This document shows, piece after piece, positions 36,379-47,477 of a stretch of DNA of 64,000 bases (positions within the stretch are counted from its first letter, which is position 1; every line of letters begins with the position of its first letter). A program made the position numbers and the translations under genes. The notes below the pieces were generated by a model. That model searched no databases. It was not told the origin of the DNA and worked only from the letters and a program-made list of their open reading frames with translations. The stretch lies in NCBI RefSeq assembly GCF_024398015.1, contig NZ_CP073747.1, forward strand, positions 1,684,501 to 1,748,500. The letters run 5' to 3'. The DNA is from Kordiimonas sp. SCSIO 12610 (GTDB lineage Bacteria > Pseudomonadota > Alphaproteobacteria > Sphingomonadales > Kordiimonadaceae).

Positions 36379-37545
36379 CTATGCGGTTTCTTTGAAAAGT
36401 TCGCGTCCAATTAGCATACGGCGAATTTCGCTCGTACCTGCACCGATTTCATAGAGTTTTGCATCGCGCCAGAAGCGACCAGTATCATATTCGTTGATAT
36501 ATCCATTGCCGCCAAGCGCTTGAATGGATTCGCCGGCCATCCACGTTGCTTTTTCAGCCGAGTATAAAATACAGCCGGCCGCATCCTTGCGTGTTGTTTC
36601 ACCGCGGTCAGCCGCTTCTGCAACCGAGTAAACATAAGACCGGCAAGCGCCCCATGTTGCATACATGTCAGCAAGTTTGCCCTGCATGAGTTGGAAAGTG
36701 CCGATCGATTTACCGAATTGCTTGCGCTCATGAACGTAAGGGATAACCGTATCAAGGCACGCACGCATAATTCCTAGCGGACCACCGCAGAGCACAAGAC
36801 GTTCATAATCAAGGCCAGACATCAGAATACGAACACCATCGCCTTCTTCGCCCATCATATTTTCAAAAGGAACAAAGCAATCTTCGAAAACAAGCTCACA
36901 TGTGTTGGAGCCACGCATGCCAAGTTTATCTAGCTTTTGAGCGGTAGAGAAACCCTTCATGCCTTTTTCTATAAGGAATGCGGTAATGCCGTGCTGGTGT
37001 GCTTCCATGTTCGTTTTGGCATAAACAACGAGAACATCAGCGTCAGGGCCGTTCGTGATCCACATTTTGTTACCGTTAAGAACGAAGCCGTCATTGCGTT
37101 TTTCTGCGCGAAGTTTCATCGAAACAACATCAGATCCAGCCCCAGGCTCCGACATGGCGAGCGCACCCACGTGTTCGCCGCTGATCAATTTTGGCAGGTA
37201 TTTCTCTTTTTGCTCGTGGCTTGCATTGCGATAAATCTGGTTCACGCAGAGATTAGAGTGCGCGCCGTAACTAAGAGCGACAGACGCAGAAGCGCGGCTG
37301 ATTTCCTCAATCGCGATTGTGTGTGCAAGGTAGCCCATGCCCGCACCGCCGTATTCCTCTGCAACTGTGAGGCCGAGAAGGCCAAGTTCACCCATTTTCT
37401 GCCATAGGTCCATAGGGAATACATTCGTGGCATCAATCTCGGCCGCGCGAGGTGCAATTTCTTCTGCGGCAAATTTTGATACCATATCACGGAGCATATC
37501 AATTTCTTCGCCGTGATTAAATTTTAGATGAGGAAACTCCAGCAT
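36379..37545 (-). CDS. liuA: Isovaleryl-CoA dehydrogenase
   Basis: A 388-residue flavoprotein converting isovaleryl-CoA to 3-methylcrotonyl-CoA in leucine breakdown. The catalytic Glu248 sits in [16 protein letters not shown], the position diagnostic of IVD rather than MCAD-type enzymes. MSEPGAGSD and the C-terminal [17 protein letters not shown] are typical. Start: ATG at 37545 after GGAGAGAGAAG; a 12-residue upstream extension has no support. It is last in the liuB-liuC-liuD-liuA order, 59 bases after liuD. Confidence 0.96.
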   Translation of the reverse strand: MLEFPHLKFNHGEEIDMLRDMVSKFAAEEIAPRAAEIDATNVFPMDLWQKMGELGLLGLTVAEEYGGAGMGYLAHTIAIEEISRASASVALSYGAHSNLCVNQIYRNASHEQKEKYLPKLISGEHVGALAMSEPGAGSDVVSMKLRAEKRNDGFVLNGNKMWITNGPDADVLVVYAKTNMEAHQHGITAFLIEKGMKGFSTAQKLDKLGMRGSNTCELVFEDCFVPFENMMGEEGDGVRILMSGLDYERLVLCGGPLGIMRACLDTVIPYVHERKQFGKSIGTFQLMQGKLADMYATWGACRSYVYSVAEAADRGETTRKDAAGCILYSAEKATWMAGESIQALGGNGYINEYDTGRFWRDAKLYEIGAGTSEIRRMLIGRELFKETA

Positions 37546-37604
37546 TCTTCTCTCTCCAATAGTGCTGCATATCATGCCCAAAATCCATGCAGCGTTATTA
37601 CTCT

Positions 37605-39608
37605 TTACTCTTCTGTGACGTCATTAATTGTCAGCAAGATTGCTCCGTCGCTGACTTGATCATTTGCTTTCATGTTCAGGCCTTCAACAATGCCTGCACG
37701 CGGTGCCTTTAATGTTTGTTCCATTTTCATGGCTTCCATCACAATAAGTGCGTCGCCTTTTTCTACGGATGCACCATTTGATGTTTTGATCTCTAAAATT
37801 TTGCCCGGCATTGGTGCCGTGATTGCACCTGGTCCATCAGCGTCATCACTACCAGCGGTTTCTGCGAGGAAACGTTTGATAGTTTGTGTGTACCTGCCGA
37901 CTAAAGTAACCTGATCATTTTGCACATCTGCGAAAATAGATGAGCGAAGACCATCAAGCTCAAAGGTGAGCAGGTTATCTTCAAAACTGAGAACAGATAC
38001 GTTCGATGTGTGTTCATCAACTGTTATTTTAAAGGCATCACCAACCGCTTCAATCGACGCGGTTTTAATGTCTTCACCGTCAATAAAGGTGAGGGTTTCA
38101 GTCTTAGGTAGGTTAACCCTGAAACTATCCTGAATTGACCAAGGATCGTCAGTCATGATCGAGCGGCTTGCAAGGGTACTTAGGGCCGCCAGCAAATAAT
38201 CATTTGATGAGGGTGCAGGTTTACTGAGGAGTGTATCACTGAAATCCTCGATAAAACCTGTATAAAGATCACCCGCTCTAAAACTATCGTGGTCAAGGGC
38301 GCTGATCAGGAAATCACGATTTGTCGTCAGCCCAGTAACAGGGGTCGTGTTAATCAGCGAAATCAGATTATCGATCGCGCTCTCGCGGTCGTCGCCGTAA
38401 GCGATCAATTTGGCAATCATTGGATCATAATGAATGCTCACGTCATCACCAGCAATAACGCCTGTATCAATCCGCTGGTCTTCGTTTTCTAACGCATATG
38501 GATCGAAAACCGAAAGCGTACCAATGGCAGGGCTAAAGTTATTGTAAGGATCTTCTGCGTATAAACGCACTTCCACCGCATGACCAGAAACGAAACTATT
38601 GATATCATCCTGATCAAAGGGAATTTCATGACCTTCCGCGATGCGGATTTGCCAGTCGACCAGGTCCTGATGCGTAATTAATTCGGTTACTGGGTGTTCG
38701 ACCTGCAAACGCGTATTCATTTCCATGAAATAGAAGGGGGCATTATCAAGACCGTTCGCAACATCAACGATAAACTCGACGGTACCCGCACCCACATAAT
38801 TGATCGCTTTCGCAGCCTTAACTGCTGCTTCACCCATCGCTTGGCGCATTTCGTCGCTCATGCCAGGGGCAGGGGCTTCCTCAACAACCTTTTGGTGACG
38901 ACGCTGTAGTGAGCAATCGCGTTCAAACAAGTGAACGGCGTTACCATGGCTGTCTCCAAACACCTGCAGTTCGATATGACGTGGCTTTTGAATGAGTTTT
39001 TCAATCAGAATATCTGCGTTACCGAATGAATTTTGGCCCTCGCGTTTTGCTGCTTCAATCGCTGCTTCAAGCTCGTCGGCTGCATAAACCATACGCATGC
39101 CTTTACCGCCGCCGCCAGCAACCGCTTTAATAAGGATCGGGTATCCAATCCGTTCTGCCTCTTTCGTCATTGTCTCCAACGACTGATCATTGCCGTGATA
39201 GCCGGGAACAACGGGCACATCCGCGTCTTCCATTAGTTTCTTGGCAGCACCCTTAAGCGCCATCGCCCGCATGGAAGCGGCTGATGGTCCGGTAAAGATA
39301 ATGCCTTCTCTTTCGCAGCGTTCAGCAAATTCGGGATTCTCAGAAAGGAAACCATAACCCGGATGAATGGCATCCGCGCCCGTACGTTTTGCGGCATCAA
39401 TGATTTTGTCATGGACCAAGTAGCTCTCGCTAGCGGCCGCAGCGCCAATCATGACAGCTTCATCAGCCTGTATTACATGCTGTGCGTTCGCATCAACTTC
39501 CGAATAAACAGCAACGGTTTTAATGCCCTGGTTGCGGCAGGTTCTGATAACCCGGCATGCGATTTCACCGCGGTTGGCAATAAGGACTTTACGAATAGGT
39601 TTGTTCAT
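37605..39608 (-). CDS. liuD: 3-methylcrotonyl-CoA carboxylase, biotin-containing alpha subunit
   Basis: A 667-residue protein with an N-terminal biotin carboxylase ([14 protein letters not shown] at the start, ATP-grasp loop with GGGGKGMR near 165-172), a middle BT-type linker, and a C-terminal biotinyl domain with the biotin-accepting lysine in VMEAMKMEQ. It carboxylates biotin with ATP and bicarbonate and works with the beta subunit. The start is the ATG at 39606-39608, which overlaps the liuC stop as TAATG, indicating translational coupling. Confidence 0.95.
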   Translation of the reverse strand: MNKPIRKVLIANRGEIACRVIRTCRNQGIKTVAVYSEVDANAQHVIQADEAVMIGAAAASESYLVHDKIIDAAKRTGADAIHPGYGFLSENPEFAERCEREGIIFTGPSAASMRAMALKGAAKKLMEDADVPVVPGYHGNDQSLETMTKEAERIGYPILIKAVAGGGGKGMRMVYAADELEAAIEAAKREGQNSFGNADILIEKLIQKPRHIELQVFGDSHGNAVHLFERDCSLQRRHQKVVEEAPAPGMSDEMRQAMGEAAVKAAKAINYVGAGTVEFIVDVANGLDNAPFYFMEMNTRLQVEHPVTELITHQDLVDWQIRIAEGHEIPFDQDDINSFVSGHAVEVRLYAEDPYNNFSPAIGTLSVFDPYALENEDQRIDTGVIAGDDVSIHYDPMIAKLIAYGDDRESAIDNLISLINTTPVTGLTTNRDFLISALDHDSFRAGDLYTGFIEDFSDTLLSKPAPSSNDYLLAALSTLASRSIMTDDPWSIQDSFRVNLPKTETLTFIDGEDIKTASIEAVGDAFKITVDEHTSNVSVLSFEDNLLTFELDGLRSSIFADVQNDQVTLVGRYTQTIKRFLAETAGSDDADGPGAITAPMPGKILEIKTSNGASVEKGDALIVMEAMKMEQTLKAPRAGIVEGLNMKANDQVSDGAILLTINDVTEE

Positions 39609-40402
39609 TATCCGATACTCCACTTTGGGCGGCGTTTTTCCAGGAATGCAGTCAATCCCTCTTTGGCTTCAACGCTTGCACGGCGTTCTGCAATCCGGCG
39701 AGCGGTATCAGCACGAAGGTCGTCGGTGATTTCTTTGCCCGAAACAGCGAAAATCAGGTCCTTGGCTTCTGCTTGCGCTTCTGGTGCGTTCGCAAGCATT
39801 GTAGTCACAAGGCCATCAACAAGGGCTGAGGCTTCTTCGATCGAAGGTGCGGTTTCATGCACCAGACCAATACGTTTTGCTTCTAAGCCGTCAAACCGTT
39901 CTGCGGTCAGGAAATACCTGCGGGCGGCGCGTTCGCCGATCGCTGCAATCACATAAGGGGAAATGGTTGCTGGTGTCAGGCCAAGTTTCACTTCCGAGAG
40001 TGAGAATTTTGCGCCTCCAACTGCAATCGCGATATCACAGCATGACACGAGCCCAACCCCGCCGCCAAACGCCGCACCGTTCACGAGCGCGATCGTTGGT
40101 TTTGGGCAGAAATTCAATGTGGCGAGCATACCCGAGAGACCATTGGCATCAGCGATGTTTTCTTCGCGTGAAAACTCGGCAGCTGCCTTCATCCAGTTCA
40201 GGTCCGCACCCGCCGAAAAGCTTTTACCTGCACCTGTAATCACAATAACCCTTACCGCCTCATTATCACCGAGTGATTTGAAAGCGTTATCAAGTGCCGA
40301 GATTACATGTTCGTTAAAGGCATTATGAACGTCAGGGCGGTTGATGGTAACGGTTGCAACACCATTCTCGTCAATATCTGTTAAAATGATAGGATCAGTC
40401 AT
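39608..40402 (-). CDS. liuC: Methylglutaconyl-CoA hydratase (enoyl-CoA hydratase family)
   Basis: A 264-residue crotonase-fold protein. The oxyanion-hole segments are FSAGADLNWM near residues 62-71 and NGAAFGGGVGLVSCCDIA near 108-125. The SADLNWM-type segment and the liu context identify it as the 3-methylglutaconyl-CoA hydratase yielding HMG-CoA. A GAGGACAG site precedes the ATG. It lies 11 bases after liuB and overlaps liuD. Confidence 0.93.
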   Translation of the reverse strand: MTDPIILTDIDENGVATVTINRPDVHNAFNEHVISALDNAFKSLGDNEAVRVIVITGAGKSFSAGADLNWMKAAAEFSREENIADANGLSGMLATLNFCPKPTIALVNGAAFGGGVGLVSCCDIAIAVGGAKFSLSEVKLGLTPATISPYVIAAIGERAARRYFLTAERFDGLEAKRIGLVHETAPSIEEASALVDGLVTTMLANAPEAQAEAKDLIFAVSGKEITDDLRADTARRIAERRASVEAKEGLTAFLEKRRPKWSIG

Positions 40403-40413
40403 GGTTCTGTCCT

Positions 40414-42021
40414 CTACATTCTAAAGACGCCGAACTTCGTCGGCTCGATTGGGGCGTTCATTGTTGCTGATAGCGCGAGGCCGAGTACCCGTCGGGTGTC
40501 AGCAGGGTCGATCACACCGTCATCCCACAGGCGCGCACTCGCATAATATGGGTGGCCTTGATGTTCGTACATTTCACGGATTGGTGCCTTGAATTTTTCT
40601 TCATCTTCAACGCTCCAATCTTCGCCGCGCGCTTCCATCCCGTCACGCTTAACGGTAGAGAGAACACCTGCTGCCTGCTCGCCGCCCATTACTGAAATAC
40701 GGGCGTTTGGCCACATCCATAAGAAACGTGGCTGATAAGCACGACCACACATGCCGTAGTTACCAGCACCGAAGCTACCGCCAATAAGAATAGTGAATTT
40801 GGGAACGTTTGCGCAGGCGACGGCCGTTACCATTTTGGCACCATCGCGGGCGATACCGCCGTTTTCATATTTGCGGCCTACCATAAACCCAGTGATGTTC
40901 TGGAGGAAGACAAGCGGAATACCGCGCTGTGCACAAAGCTCGACGAAATGAGCGCCCTTAAGCGCGCTCTCGGAGAATAGGACACCATTGTTCGCGACAA
41001 TCCCAACAGGGAAGCCATGAATATGGGCGAAGCCGCAGACAAGCGTTTCACCGTATAGTTTCTTAAACTCTTCAAACTCGCTGCCATCAACGATCCGAGC
41101 GATGATCTCACGCACATCGTAGGGCTGGCGAACGTCAGCAGGGATAACACCTGCGATGTCCTCTGGTGCATACTTTGGCGCTATGCTTTCACGCACTTTA
41201 ACCGGGAATTTCTTATTGCGGTTCAGGTTTGCAACGATGTCGCGCGCGATTGAAAGTGCATGTGCGTCGTCGCGTGCCAAGTGGTCCACAACGCCTGAGG
41301 TGCGGGCATGCACGTCACCGCCGCCGAGGTCTTCTGCGCTAACAACCTCACCTGTTGCTGCTTTCACAAGTGGCGGTCCACCGAGGAAGATTGTTCCCTG
41401 GTTTTGAACAATGATACTCTCATCAGCCATTGCGGGTACATAGGCGCCGCCCGCGGTGCAGCTTCCCATAACAACAGCGATTTGAGGAATGCCTTTGGCA
41501 GACATATTTGCTTGGTTATAGAAAATGCGACCAAAATGATCCCTGTCAGGAAAAACATCATCCTGATTGGGAAGGTTCGCGCCGCCACTGTCGACGAGGT
41601 ATATACAAGGCAGATTATTTTCTTCTGCTATTTCCTGTGCGCGAAGGTGCTTCTTCACCGTGACAGGATAATAGGTGCCACCCTTTACCGTTGCATCATT
41701 ACATACGATCATACACTCAATGCCGGAAACGCGGCCAATGCCAGTGATGACGCCGCCGGCTGCGATATCGGCGTCATACATATCGTAAGCTGCCAGTTGG
41801 GATAATTCCAGAAATGCTGTTCCGGGATCAAGCAGTTGCGTTACACGATCACGTGGTAAAAGCTTGCCGCGGCTGAGGTGTTTTTCGCGGGCGCGTTCTG
41901 GTCCGCCCTTTGAAATGTCGCGAATTTTCGACTTTAAGTCGTCAACAACAGAATCGATTTGCGCTTTGTTCGCCGCAAACTCATCACTTGAACTATCAAT
42001 CGATGTTGAAAGAACTGGCAT
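40414..42021 (-). CDS. liuB: 3-methylcrotonyl-CoA carboxylase beta subunit
   Basis: A 535-residue carboxyltransferase with two crotonase-like halves, transferring CO2 from biotin to 3-methylcrotonyl-CoA. Segments such as [34 protein letters not shown] and [15 protein letters not shown] are characteristic of MccB. Start: ATG 42021 has AAGGTGA seven bases upstream; the GTG at 42033 is part of that same site. First gene of the liu operon. HMG-CoA lyase (liuE) is not in the window. Confidence 0.95.
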   Translation of the reverse strand: MPVLSTSIDSSSDEFAANKAQIDSVVDDLKSKIRDISKGGPERAREKHLSRGKLLPRDRVTQLLDPGTAFLELSQLAAYDMYDADIAAGGVITGIGRVSGIECMIVCNDATVKGGTYYPVTVKKHLRAQEIAEENNLPCIYLVDSGGANLPNQDDVFPDRDHFGRIFYNQANMSAKGIPQIAVVMGSCTAGGAYVPAMADESIIVQNQGTIFLGGPPLVKAATGEVVSAEDLGGGDVHARTSGVVDHLARDDAHALSIARDIVANLNRNKKFPVKVRESIAPKYAPEDIAGVIPADVRQPYDVREIIARIVDGSEFEEFKKLYGETLVCGFAHIHGFPVGIVANNGVLFSESALKGAHFVELCAQRGIPLVFLQNITGFMVGRKYENGGIARDGAKMVTAVACANVPKFTILIGGSFGAGNYGMCGRAYQPRFLWMWPNARISVMGGEQAAGVLSTVKRDGMEARGEDWSVEDEEKFKAPIREMYEHQGHPYYASARLWDDGVIDPADTRRVLGLALSATMNAPIEPTKFGVFRM

Positions 42022-42125
42022 AAAGAAGATCACCTTTCCGTAGCGTTCAACAGCATTAATGAAAATTTGATCGCATAATATTCGCTAATTTGCTATTGGT
42101 AAAATCGAAGTCAAAAATACAAATG

Positions 42126-42140
42126 ATAGATATTGTCTAT
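42126..42140. promoter_or_regulatory. LysR-type box at the start of the regulator gene
   Basis: ATAGATATTGTCTAT has ATA-N9-TAT symmetry and the T-N11-A core of LysR operators. It overlaps the regulator start codon and lies about 105 bases from liuB, so it could serve autorepression. Chance occurrence in AT-rich DNA is possible. Confidence 0.4.
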
Positions 42141-43011
42141 GATAGATTTATACCTCCTTCGCTATTTCATTGCTGTTGTAGAAACAGGCAATTTCACCCG
42201 CGCGGCAGAGCGTGCGTTCGTAACGCAGCCAACCTTGTCCGCCGGTATCAAAAAGTTGGAAAGCCAAATTGGGCAGCCTCTTTTTGAGCGGACAAATCGC
42301 CGTGTTTTTCTAACCGATGCGGGAACGCGGTTTTTGCCGCGTGCCAAGGCGATTATGCATGAATGTAACCTAGCCATGCAGGCCATCGAAGGTAGCGAAG
42401 ACAAACCGGTTTTAAGGCTAGGGTTGCTAATAACCTTAGCGCACAGACGGGTCGGTGAATTTTTGCTCGAATACAAAAAGTTTGAACCCGATATTACGAT
42501 TGAAGTTTTTGATGGTACCGAGCAAGAGCTTTTAAACCGCTTGGACGAGCGAAGCATAGATTATGCTTTGTCACTAAAGCGTAGTGACAACCTTGAAGAG
42601 GCGATCCCGTTACGACGTGAAAATTATGTCTTTATTTTACCTAAAGAGCATACATTGAACGGACGTTCTGAATTGTCTGCGAGTGACTTACGCGAAGAAA
42701 ATATGATTGTTCGTAGTCGGTGCGAGGTCCTAAGCGAAACCAGTAGATATTTTACGGACAGTAATATTCGCCCACGTCTGGTGTACCGAACAGCAAATGA
42801 CGCTCGTGCTGTGGCAATGGTAGCGGCTGGGCTTGGGGGCACGCTGGTTCCAGAGAGCTTTGTTGATGACCGCGTAACGGCTTTCGACCTAACGGGATTT
42901 AATAACAGCCGTGAACTGGCACTTTTACGACCAAGATATCAGTTGGCCGATAAATCGCAGGAAGTTGCAGCACGACTTGAACGCTTTACAACCGAATTTT
43001 GGGGAAATTAA
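42139..43011 (+). CDS. LysR family transcriptional regulator
   Basis: A 290-residue LysR regulator. The N-terminal winged helix has FIAVVETGNFTRAAERAFVTQPTLSAGIKKLE, and a periplasmic-binding-like effector domain follows. I chose ATG 42139; a TTG at 42133 would add two residues. It is divergent from liuB and 247 bases upstream of the RND pump genes, so it may control either. Leucine operons in many gammaproteobacteria use a MerR regulator (LiuR) instead. Confidence 0.93.
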   Translation: MIDLYLLRYFIAVVETGNFTRAAERAFVTQPTLSAGIKKLESQIGQPLFERTNRRVFLTDAGTRFLPRAKAIMHECNLAMQAIEGSEDKPVLRLGLLITLAHRRVGEFLLEYKKFEPDITIEVFDGTEQELLNRLDERSIDYALSLKRSDNLEEAIPLRRENYVFILPKEHTLNGRSELSASDLREENMIVRSRCEVLSETSRYFTDSNIRPRLVYRTANDARAVAMVAAGLGGTLVPESFVDDRVTAFDLTGFNNSRELALLRPRYQLADKSQEVAARLERFTTEFWGN

Positions 43012-43258
43012 TCTAAACCTGCGTTTAGACGTAATAAATACAAAGGTTTAGATGGGGTTGGGTCGTATCAATGACTCGCTGCGGTCTAAAAATAGGGAAA
43101 GTGTCACGTATTTTTGATCGCTTGTGACGCACATTCTGCCGATTATTTATTGTTTATAAAAGCTTATTCGGTAAAGAGAGCGCAATTGTTAGTGCCGTGC
43201 AAAGCTTGTGTCAGTACACTAAGTTGCCGGGTACAGTTGATTTGAAAAGGAAAGCCTA
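43012..43258. promoter_or_regulatory. Leader region of the RND operon with repeated TTTAGA motifs
   Basis: No gene is seen in these 247 bases. TCTAAAC (43012-43018) pairs with GTTTAGA (43023-43029), and TCTAAACCT (43012-43020) also pairs perfectly with AGGTTTAGA (43044-43052), giving two alternative hairpins or overlapping operator half-sites 23 bases apart; another TCTAAA is at 43085-43090. The promoter of the efflux pair presumably lies after them. Confidence 0.5.
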
Positions 43259-44347
43259 ATGGGTCGAGGGCGAATAATAATAATTATAGTTCTATTTTCA
43301 TTGATCGGAGCGTCCGCATGGTTGCTCTATGGTGGTGAAGAACAATCAGGGCGTGGCCGGTTTGGACGCGGTGCGGTAACTGTCGGTGTAGAGGCAATTG
43401 GCCTTAGAACCTTCAGTGATATTGTTGAAGCGTTAGGTACCGCGAATGCCCGCGAGTCCATCACGCTATCCTCGCCTGTTTCAGAAATTGTTCGTGAAGT
43501 CCACTTTGATGATGGGCAAATCGTTAAGCGGGGTGATATTCTTGTCACCCTTGTGAGCGAGGAAGAAAACGCGCAACTCAGGGAAGCTCAGGCAAATGTT
43601 CTTGAAGCGCGACAGCAATATATAAGAACGAAAGAATTGGTTGACCGCGGTAACGCGTCAGGAGCGACTTTGGATACTCAGCAACGCCGCGTTGATGAAG
43701 TTCAATCGCGCTTGGAGGCTTTACAGGCCAGAATGGCTGATCGCTTGATCAGGGCGCCGTTCGATGGCGTTCTTGGCCTTCGTCAAATCAGTGCTGGATC
43801 TTTGATTTCACCAACCACAGAAATTACAACACTTGACGATATCGATAGCATCAATCTCGACTTTGCAGTTCCAGAGCGCTTTGTTGCGACACTTGGCGTT
43901 GGACAATCTGTTACGGCTACAGTGGAAGCATACCCGGGCCGTATGTTCGAAGGAACGGTAAAATCAATTGATAGTCGTATCGACCCAGCAACGCGTTCGG
44001 TAATTGTGCGCGCGGAAGTGCCAAACAATGATCACGCGATCAAACCTGGCATGCTTATGGAAGTTGAGGTTGTTAGCCGGGTTTGGCAAGGTCTGTCCTT
44101 GCCGGAAGAAGCTGTTATTCCAACAGGCGGCGAGAATTTTGTTTTCGTTGTTGAAAATGGCACATCAGTCAGGAAAAAAGTGGAACTCGGCCTCAGACGC
44201 CCAGGATATGTTGAGGTCCTAAGCGGTGTTAACGAAGGCGACCGTGTCGTGACAGAGGGTACACTGCGCCTAGGGCGGCAAGGTATCAAGGTCCGTGTCC
44301 TCGGTGAAACTGATGAACAGCAACCATCTGCAAGTCGGGGGAACTAA
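43259..44347 (+). CDS. RND efflux periplasmic adaptor (membrane fusion protein)
   Basis: A 362-residue HlyD/MFP-family adaptor. One N-terminal hydrophobic helix (about residues 5-22) anchors or exports it; no lipobox cysteine is seen. Barrel-sandwich hybrid halves flank a short alpha-hairpin (about 105-160), followed by a beta-barrel and a membrane-proximal domain ending near GRQGIKVRVLGE. It links the inner-membrane pump to an outer-membrane channel. The pump gene begins two bases after its stop. No outer-membrane factor gene is adjacent, so a shared TolC-like channel is likely. Confidence 0.93.
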   Translation: MGRGRIIIIIVLFSLIGASAWLLYGGEEQSGRGRFGRGAVTVGVEAIGLRTFSDIVEALGTANARESITLSSPVSEIVREVHFDDGQIVKRGDILVTLVSEEENAQLREAQANVLEARQQYIRTKELVDRGNASGATLDTQQRRVDEVQSRLEALQARMADRLIRAPFDGVLGLRQISAGSLISPTTEITTLDDIDSINLDFAVPERFVATLGVGQSVTATVEAYPGRMFEGTVKSIDSRIDPATRSVIVRAEVPNNDHAIKPGMLMEVEVVSRVWQGLSLPEEAVIPTGGENFVFVVENGTSVRKKVELGLRRPGYVEVLSGVNEGDRVVTEGTLRLGRQGIKVRVLGETDEQQPSASRGN

Positions 44348-44349
44348 GC

Positions 44350-47300
44350 ATGTTATTATCTGATGTTTCCGTAAAACGCCCGGTTTTCGCGACAGTCCTT
44401 AGCCTCCTTCTTATTGCTTTCGGGCTTATCTCATTTCAGGAACTGTCGGTAAGAGAATTGCCAGACGTTGATCCGCCGGTGGTTTCTATTCAAACCAATT
44501 ACCCAGGCGCGAACGCAGCTATTGTTGAAACACGCATAACGCAAATTGTTGAAGGCAGTATCGCTGGTGTCCCGGGTATTAAAACGATCGATTCAACAAG
44601 TAGCGATGGCCGCTCTAACGTAAATATTGAATTTACATTAGAACGGGATATTGATGCCGCAGCAAATGACGTTCGTGACCGTGTCAGCAGGATTTTGAAC
44701 AACCTCCCGGAAGAGGTAGATCCGCCCGAGGTTTCCAAGGCAGACGGGGACACGCGCCCCATTATGTTTTTTGTCCTAACCAGCCCGGTTATGGATTTGT
44801 TGCAGCTAACTGATTTTGCTGAACGAAATATTGTAGACCGGGTGTCGGTGGTTGATGGTGTAGCTGGTGTTCGTATTTTTGGCCGCCAACGCTATGCTAT
44901 TCGTATTCATCTTGACCGTCAGGCGATGGCAGCGCGGGGTGTTGCTGTTGCGGATATCGAACGGGCGCTTCGTGCTGAAAATATTGAGCTACCGGCGGGT
45001 CGGATCGAATCTATAAAACGTGACACAATTGTTCGGGTAAACCGTGAATACACACAGCCGCAAGAATTTAATGAAATTGTGATCCGCGAAGATAGCGACG
45101 GCAATTTTGTTCGCCTTGGTGATGTTGGTCGTGTTGAACTGGGTGCAGAGCGCGAGCAAACTCAGTTCCGTGGTAACGGCGTCCCGGTGATAGGGATTGG
45201 GATTGTGAAACAATCAACAGCGAATACCTTATCGGTTGCGCAGGGCGCGAAAGCTGAGATTGAAAAGATCAAGCAAACACTACCGGAAAGTATGACGATT
45301 GAAACGTCCTTCGACAGTTCAATCTTTATCGAAAAAGCGATTGATGAAGTATATTTCACACTCGCTGTCGCGATGGGGCTTGTTGTCCTTGTTTTATACT
45401 TATTCCTCGGCAATCTGAAAACCGTATTGGTTCCTGCTGTCACGGTACCCGTATGCATCATTGCAAGCTTTTGGGTTTTAAACCTTGCTGGTGTCAGCAT
45501 TAACTTGATTACGCTTTTAGCCCTCGTTTTGGCGATTGGCTTGGTCGTTGATGATGCGATTGTGGTTCTGGAGAATATTTACCGCCGTGTTGAGGAAGGC
45601 GAGCCTGGCCTCGTTGCAGCCTACAGGGGCGCTAAGCAGGTTGGATTTGCTGTTATCGCGACAACACTTGTATTGATCGGTGTTTTTGTGCCGATTTCAT
45701 TCCTATCTGGTAATATTGGCCGCATCTTTGGTGAACTAGCCGTGACGATGACAGCGGCGATTGCCTTTTCAAGCCTAGTTGCGCTTAGCCTTAGCCCGAT
45801 GATGTGTTCTATTCTGGTTCGTCGTCGTAACAAGAAACCTGAGTTTTCGAAGAAACTGGATCGCGGATTCACCCGACTACAAGATGGGTATGGCCGCTTG
45901 TTGGAAGTTTGTATCGACAATAAGCTTTTGATTTCCGCATGTTTCCTTGTGTTCTTTGTGCTTATTTACGGCATTCAGTCAAAAATCCCTCAGGAACTTG
46001 CACCAACAGAAGATCGCAGTAGCTTCATTATGCGCGTGCAGGGGCCACAGGGCGCTAGCTTTGAATTTATGCGCGAGCAAGCACTGATCGCGGAACAACA
46101 GGTCTTGCCACTTGTTGAATCTGGTGAGGTAGAGCGTGTTCTCCTGCGTGTTGATGGAAGTGGTGGCTTTGGCTTTGTTATACTTCCCCCTTGGGAGGAG
46201 CGTGAACGTTCTGCTGGTGAAATTGCAAATGAACTGCGCGGTAAGTTCTCGCAGAATGTTCCTGGTATGCGCGTTATTCCATTCCAACGGTCTGGTCTTG
46301 GTCAGCGGGGCGGGGGCTCGGAAGCGTTTCAGTTCGTAATTGGTGGTGATACCTATGACGACCTTGGTCGCTACAAGCAAGTGATGCTTGAAGAACTTGG
46401 GAATTATCCAGGCCTTGTTAACGTTGATGCGGATTACCGTGAAACCCAGCCTCAATTTAATGTAAAAATTGATCGCAAGCGTGCGTCTGATATTGGTGTC
46501 TCTATCCAGACAATTGGTAGTACGCTCGAGACGATGATGGGCGGACGTCGCGTAACAACGTTTGAGCGTGGCGGCGAGGAATATGATGTTATTCTTCAAG
46601 CTGAAAAGGAAGATCGTCAGCAACCGCTAGATATGACGAATATTCATGTGACGTCTTCGGTGACTGGTCAGTTAATTCCGCTGAGTAACCTTGTTACAGT
46701 AGAAGAAGTTTCCGGTGCTGGTGCGCTGCGCCGCTTTAACCGTGTTCGTGCACTGACGATCAGTGGTAATGTTGCCCCTGGTTACACACTCGGACAAGTG
46801 ATTGCTGATGTTGAGCAAATGACACGGGATGCGATACCGGATGTCACAACAATTGATTATAAGGGTGCGACGCGCGAATTTTTAGAAGCCGGCGATGATA
46901 TTTACTTCATCTTTGCACTTGCGCTTGTGGTTGTGTTCCTGATTTTGGCAGCACAATTCGAAAGCTTCATCCACCCGTTTGTTATCATGTTAACGGTACC
47001 ACTTGCAGTATTCGGTGGGTTGCTTGGTCTGTATATGTGGGGCAGCACGCTTAATATCTATAGTCAGCTTGGGATGATCATGTTGATCGGTTTGGCTGCC
47101 AAAAACGGCATTTTGATTGTCGAGTTTGCAAACCAGCTCCGCGATGAAGGCATGGATGTAAGAACGGCCTTAATGGATGCTTCAAAAACACGGCTGCGCC
47201 CGATTATGATGACGGGTATTTCAACAGCGATTGGCGCACTTCCATTGATGTTGGCATCTGGTGCAGGGTCTGCGAGCCGTCAGACAATTGGCGTTGTCGT

Positions 47301-47454
47301 GTTCGGCGGTGTGATTGTTGCGACCTTCTTTACGTTGTTTATCGTGCCCGTTTTCTACGATATGCTAGCGAAATATACGAAATCTCCTGGTCATGTAGCG
47401 TCTCAGCTAGAAGACTTTGAAGAGAAGGAAAAAGCAGGTGTACCTGCTGAATAA
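44350..47454 (+). CDS. RND efflux transporter permease (AcrB/MdtB-like)
   Basis: A 1034-residue resistance-nodulation-division pump with the expected 12 transmembrane helices and two large periplasmic loops. The proton-relay aspartates sit in the GLVVDDAIVVLENIYRR helix near residue 400. The C-terminal half repeats the first. It is of hydrophobe/amphiphile efflux type (HAE-1), exporting drugs or detergents by proton antiport. Substrate unknown. A bidirectional terminator follows. Confidence 0.95.
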   Translation: MLLSDVSVKRPVFATVLSLLLIAFGLISFQELSVRELPDVDPPVVSIQTNYPGANAAIVETRITQIVEGSIAGVPGIKTIDSTSSDGRSNVNIEFTLERDIDAAANDVRDRVSRILNNLPEEVDPPEVSKADGDTRPIMFFVLTSPVMDLLQLTDFAERNIVDRVSVVDGVAGVRIFGRQRYAIRIHLDRQAMAARGVAVADIERALRAENIELPAGRIESIKRDTIVRVNREYTQPQEFNEIVIREDSDGNFVRLGDVGRVELGAEREQTQFRGNGVPVIGIGIVKQSTANTLSVAQGAKAEIEKIKQTLPESMTIETSFDSSIFIEKAIDEVYFTLAVAMGLVVLVLYLFLGNLKTVLVPAVTVPVCIIASFWVLNLAGVSINLITLLALVLAIGLVVDDAIVVLENIYRRVEEGEPGLVAAYRGAKQVGFAVIATTLVLIGVFVPISFLSGNIGRIFGELAVTMTAAIAFSSLVALSLSPMMCSILVRRRNKKPEFSKKLDRGFTRLQDGYGRLLEVCIDNKLLISACFLVFFVLIYGIQSKIPQELAPTEDRSSFIMRVQGPQGASFEFMREQALIAEQQVLPLVESGEVERVLLRVDGSGGFGFVILPPWEERERSAGEIANELRGKFSQNVPGMRVIPFQRSGLGQRGGGSEAFQFVIGGDTYDDLGRYKQVMLEELGNYPGLVNVDADYRETQPQFNVKIDRKRASDIGVSIQTIGSTLETMMGGRRVTTFERGGEEYDVILQAEKEDRQQPLDMTNIHVTSSVTGQLIPLSNLVTVEEVSGAGALRRFNRVRALTISGNVAPGYTLGQVIADVEQMTRDAIPDVTTIDYKGATREFLEAGDDIYFIFALALVVVFLILAAQFESFIHPFVIMLTVPLAVFGGLLGLYMWGSTLNIYSQLGMIMLIGLAAKNGILIVEFANQLRDEGMDVRTALMDASKTRLRPIMMTGISTAIGALPLMLASGAGSASRQTIGVVVFGGVIVATFFTLFIVPVFYDMLAKYTKSPGHVASQLEDFEEKEKAGVPAE

Positions 47455-47477
47455 TTCGGTAGTGTATTTATAATATT

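Noticed and set aside
39363-39956. A 197-codon plus-strand frame opposite liuC and liuD
   Set aside because: It is antisense to two well-identified genes and is explained by their codon composition.
45979-46623. A 214-codon minus-strand frame inside the RND pump gene
   Set aside because: Antisense to a complete, conserved transporter; no homology or ribosome-binding site.
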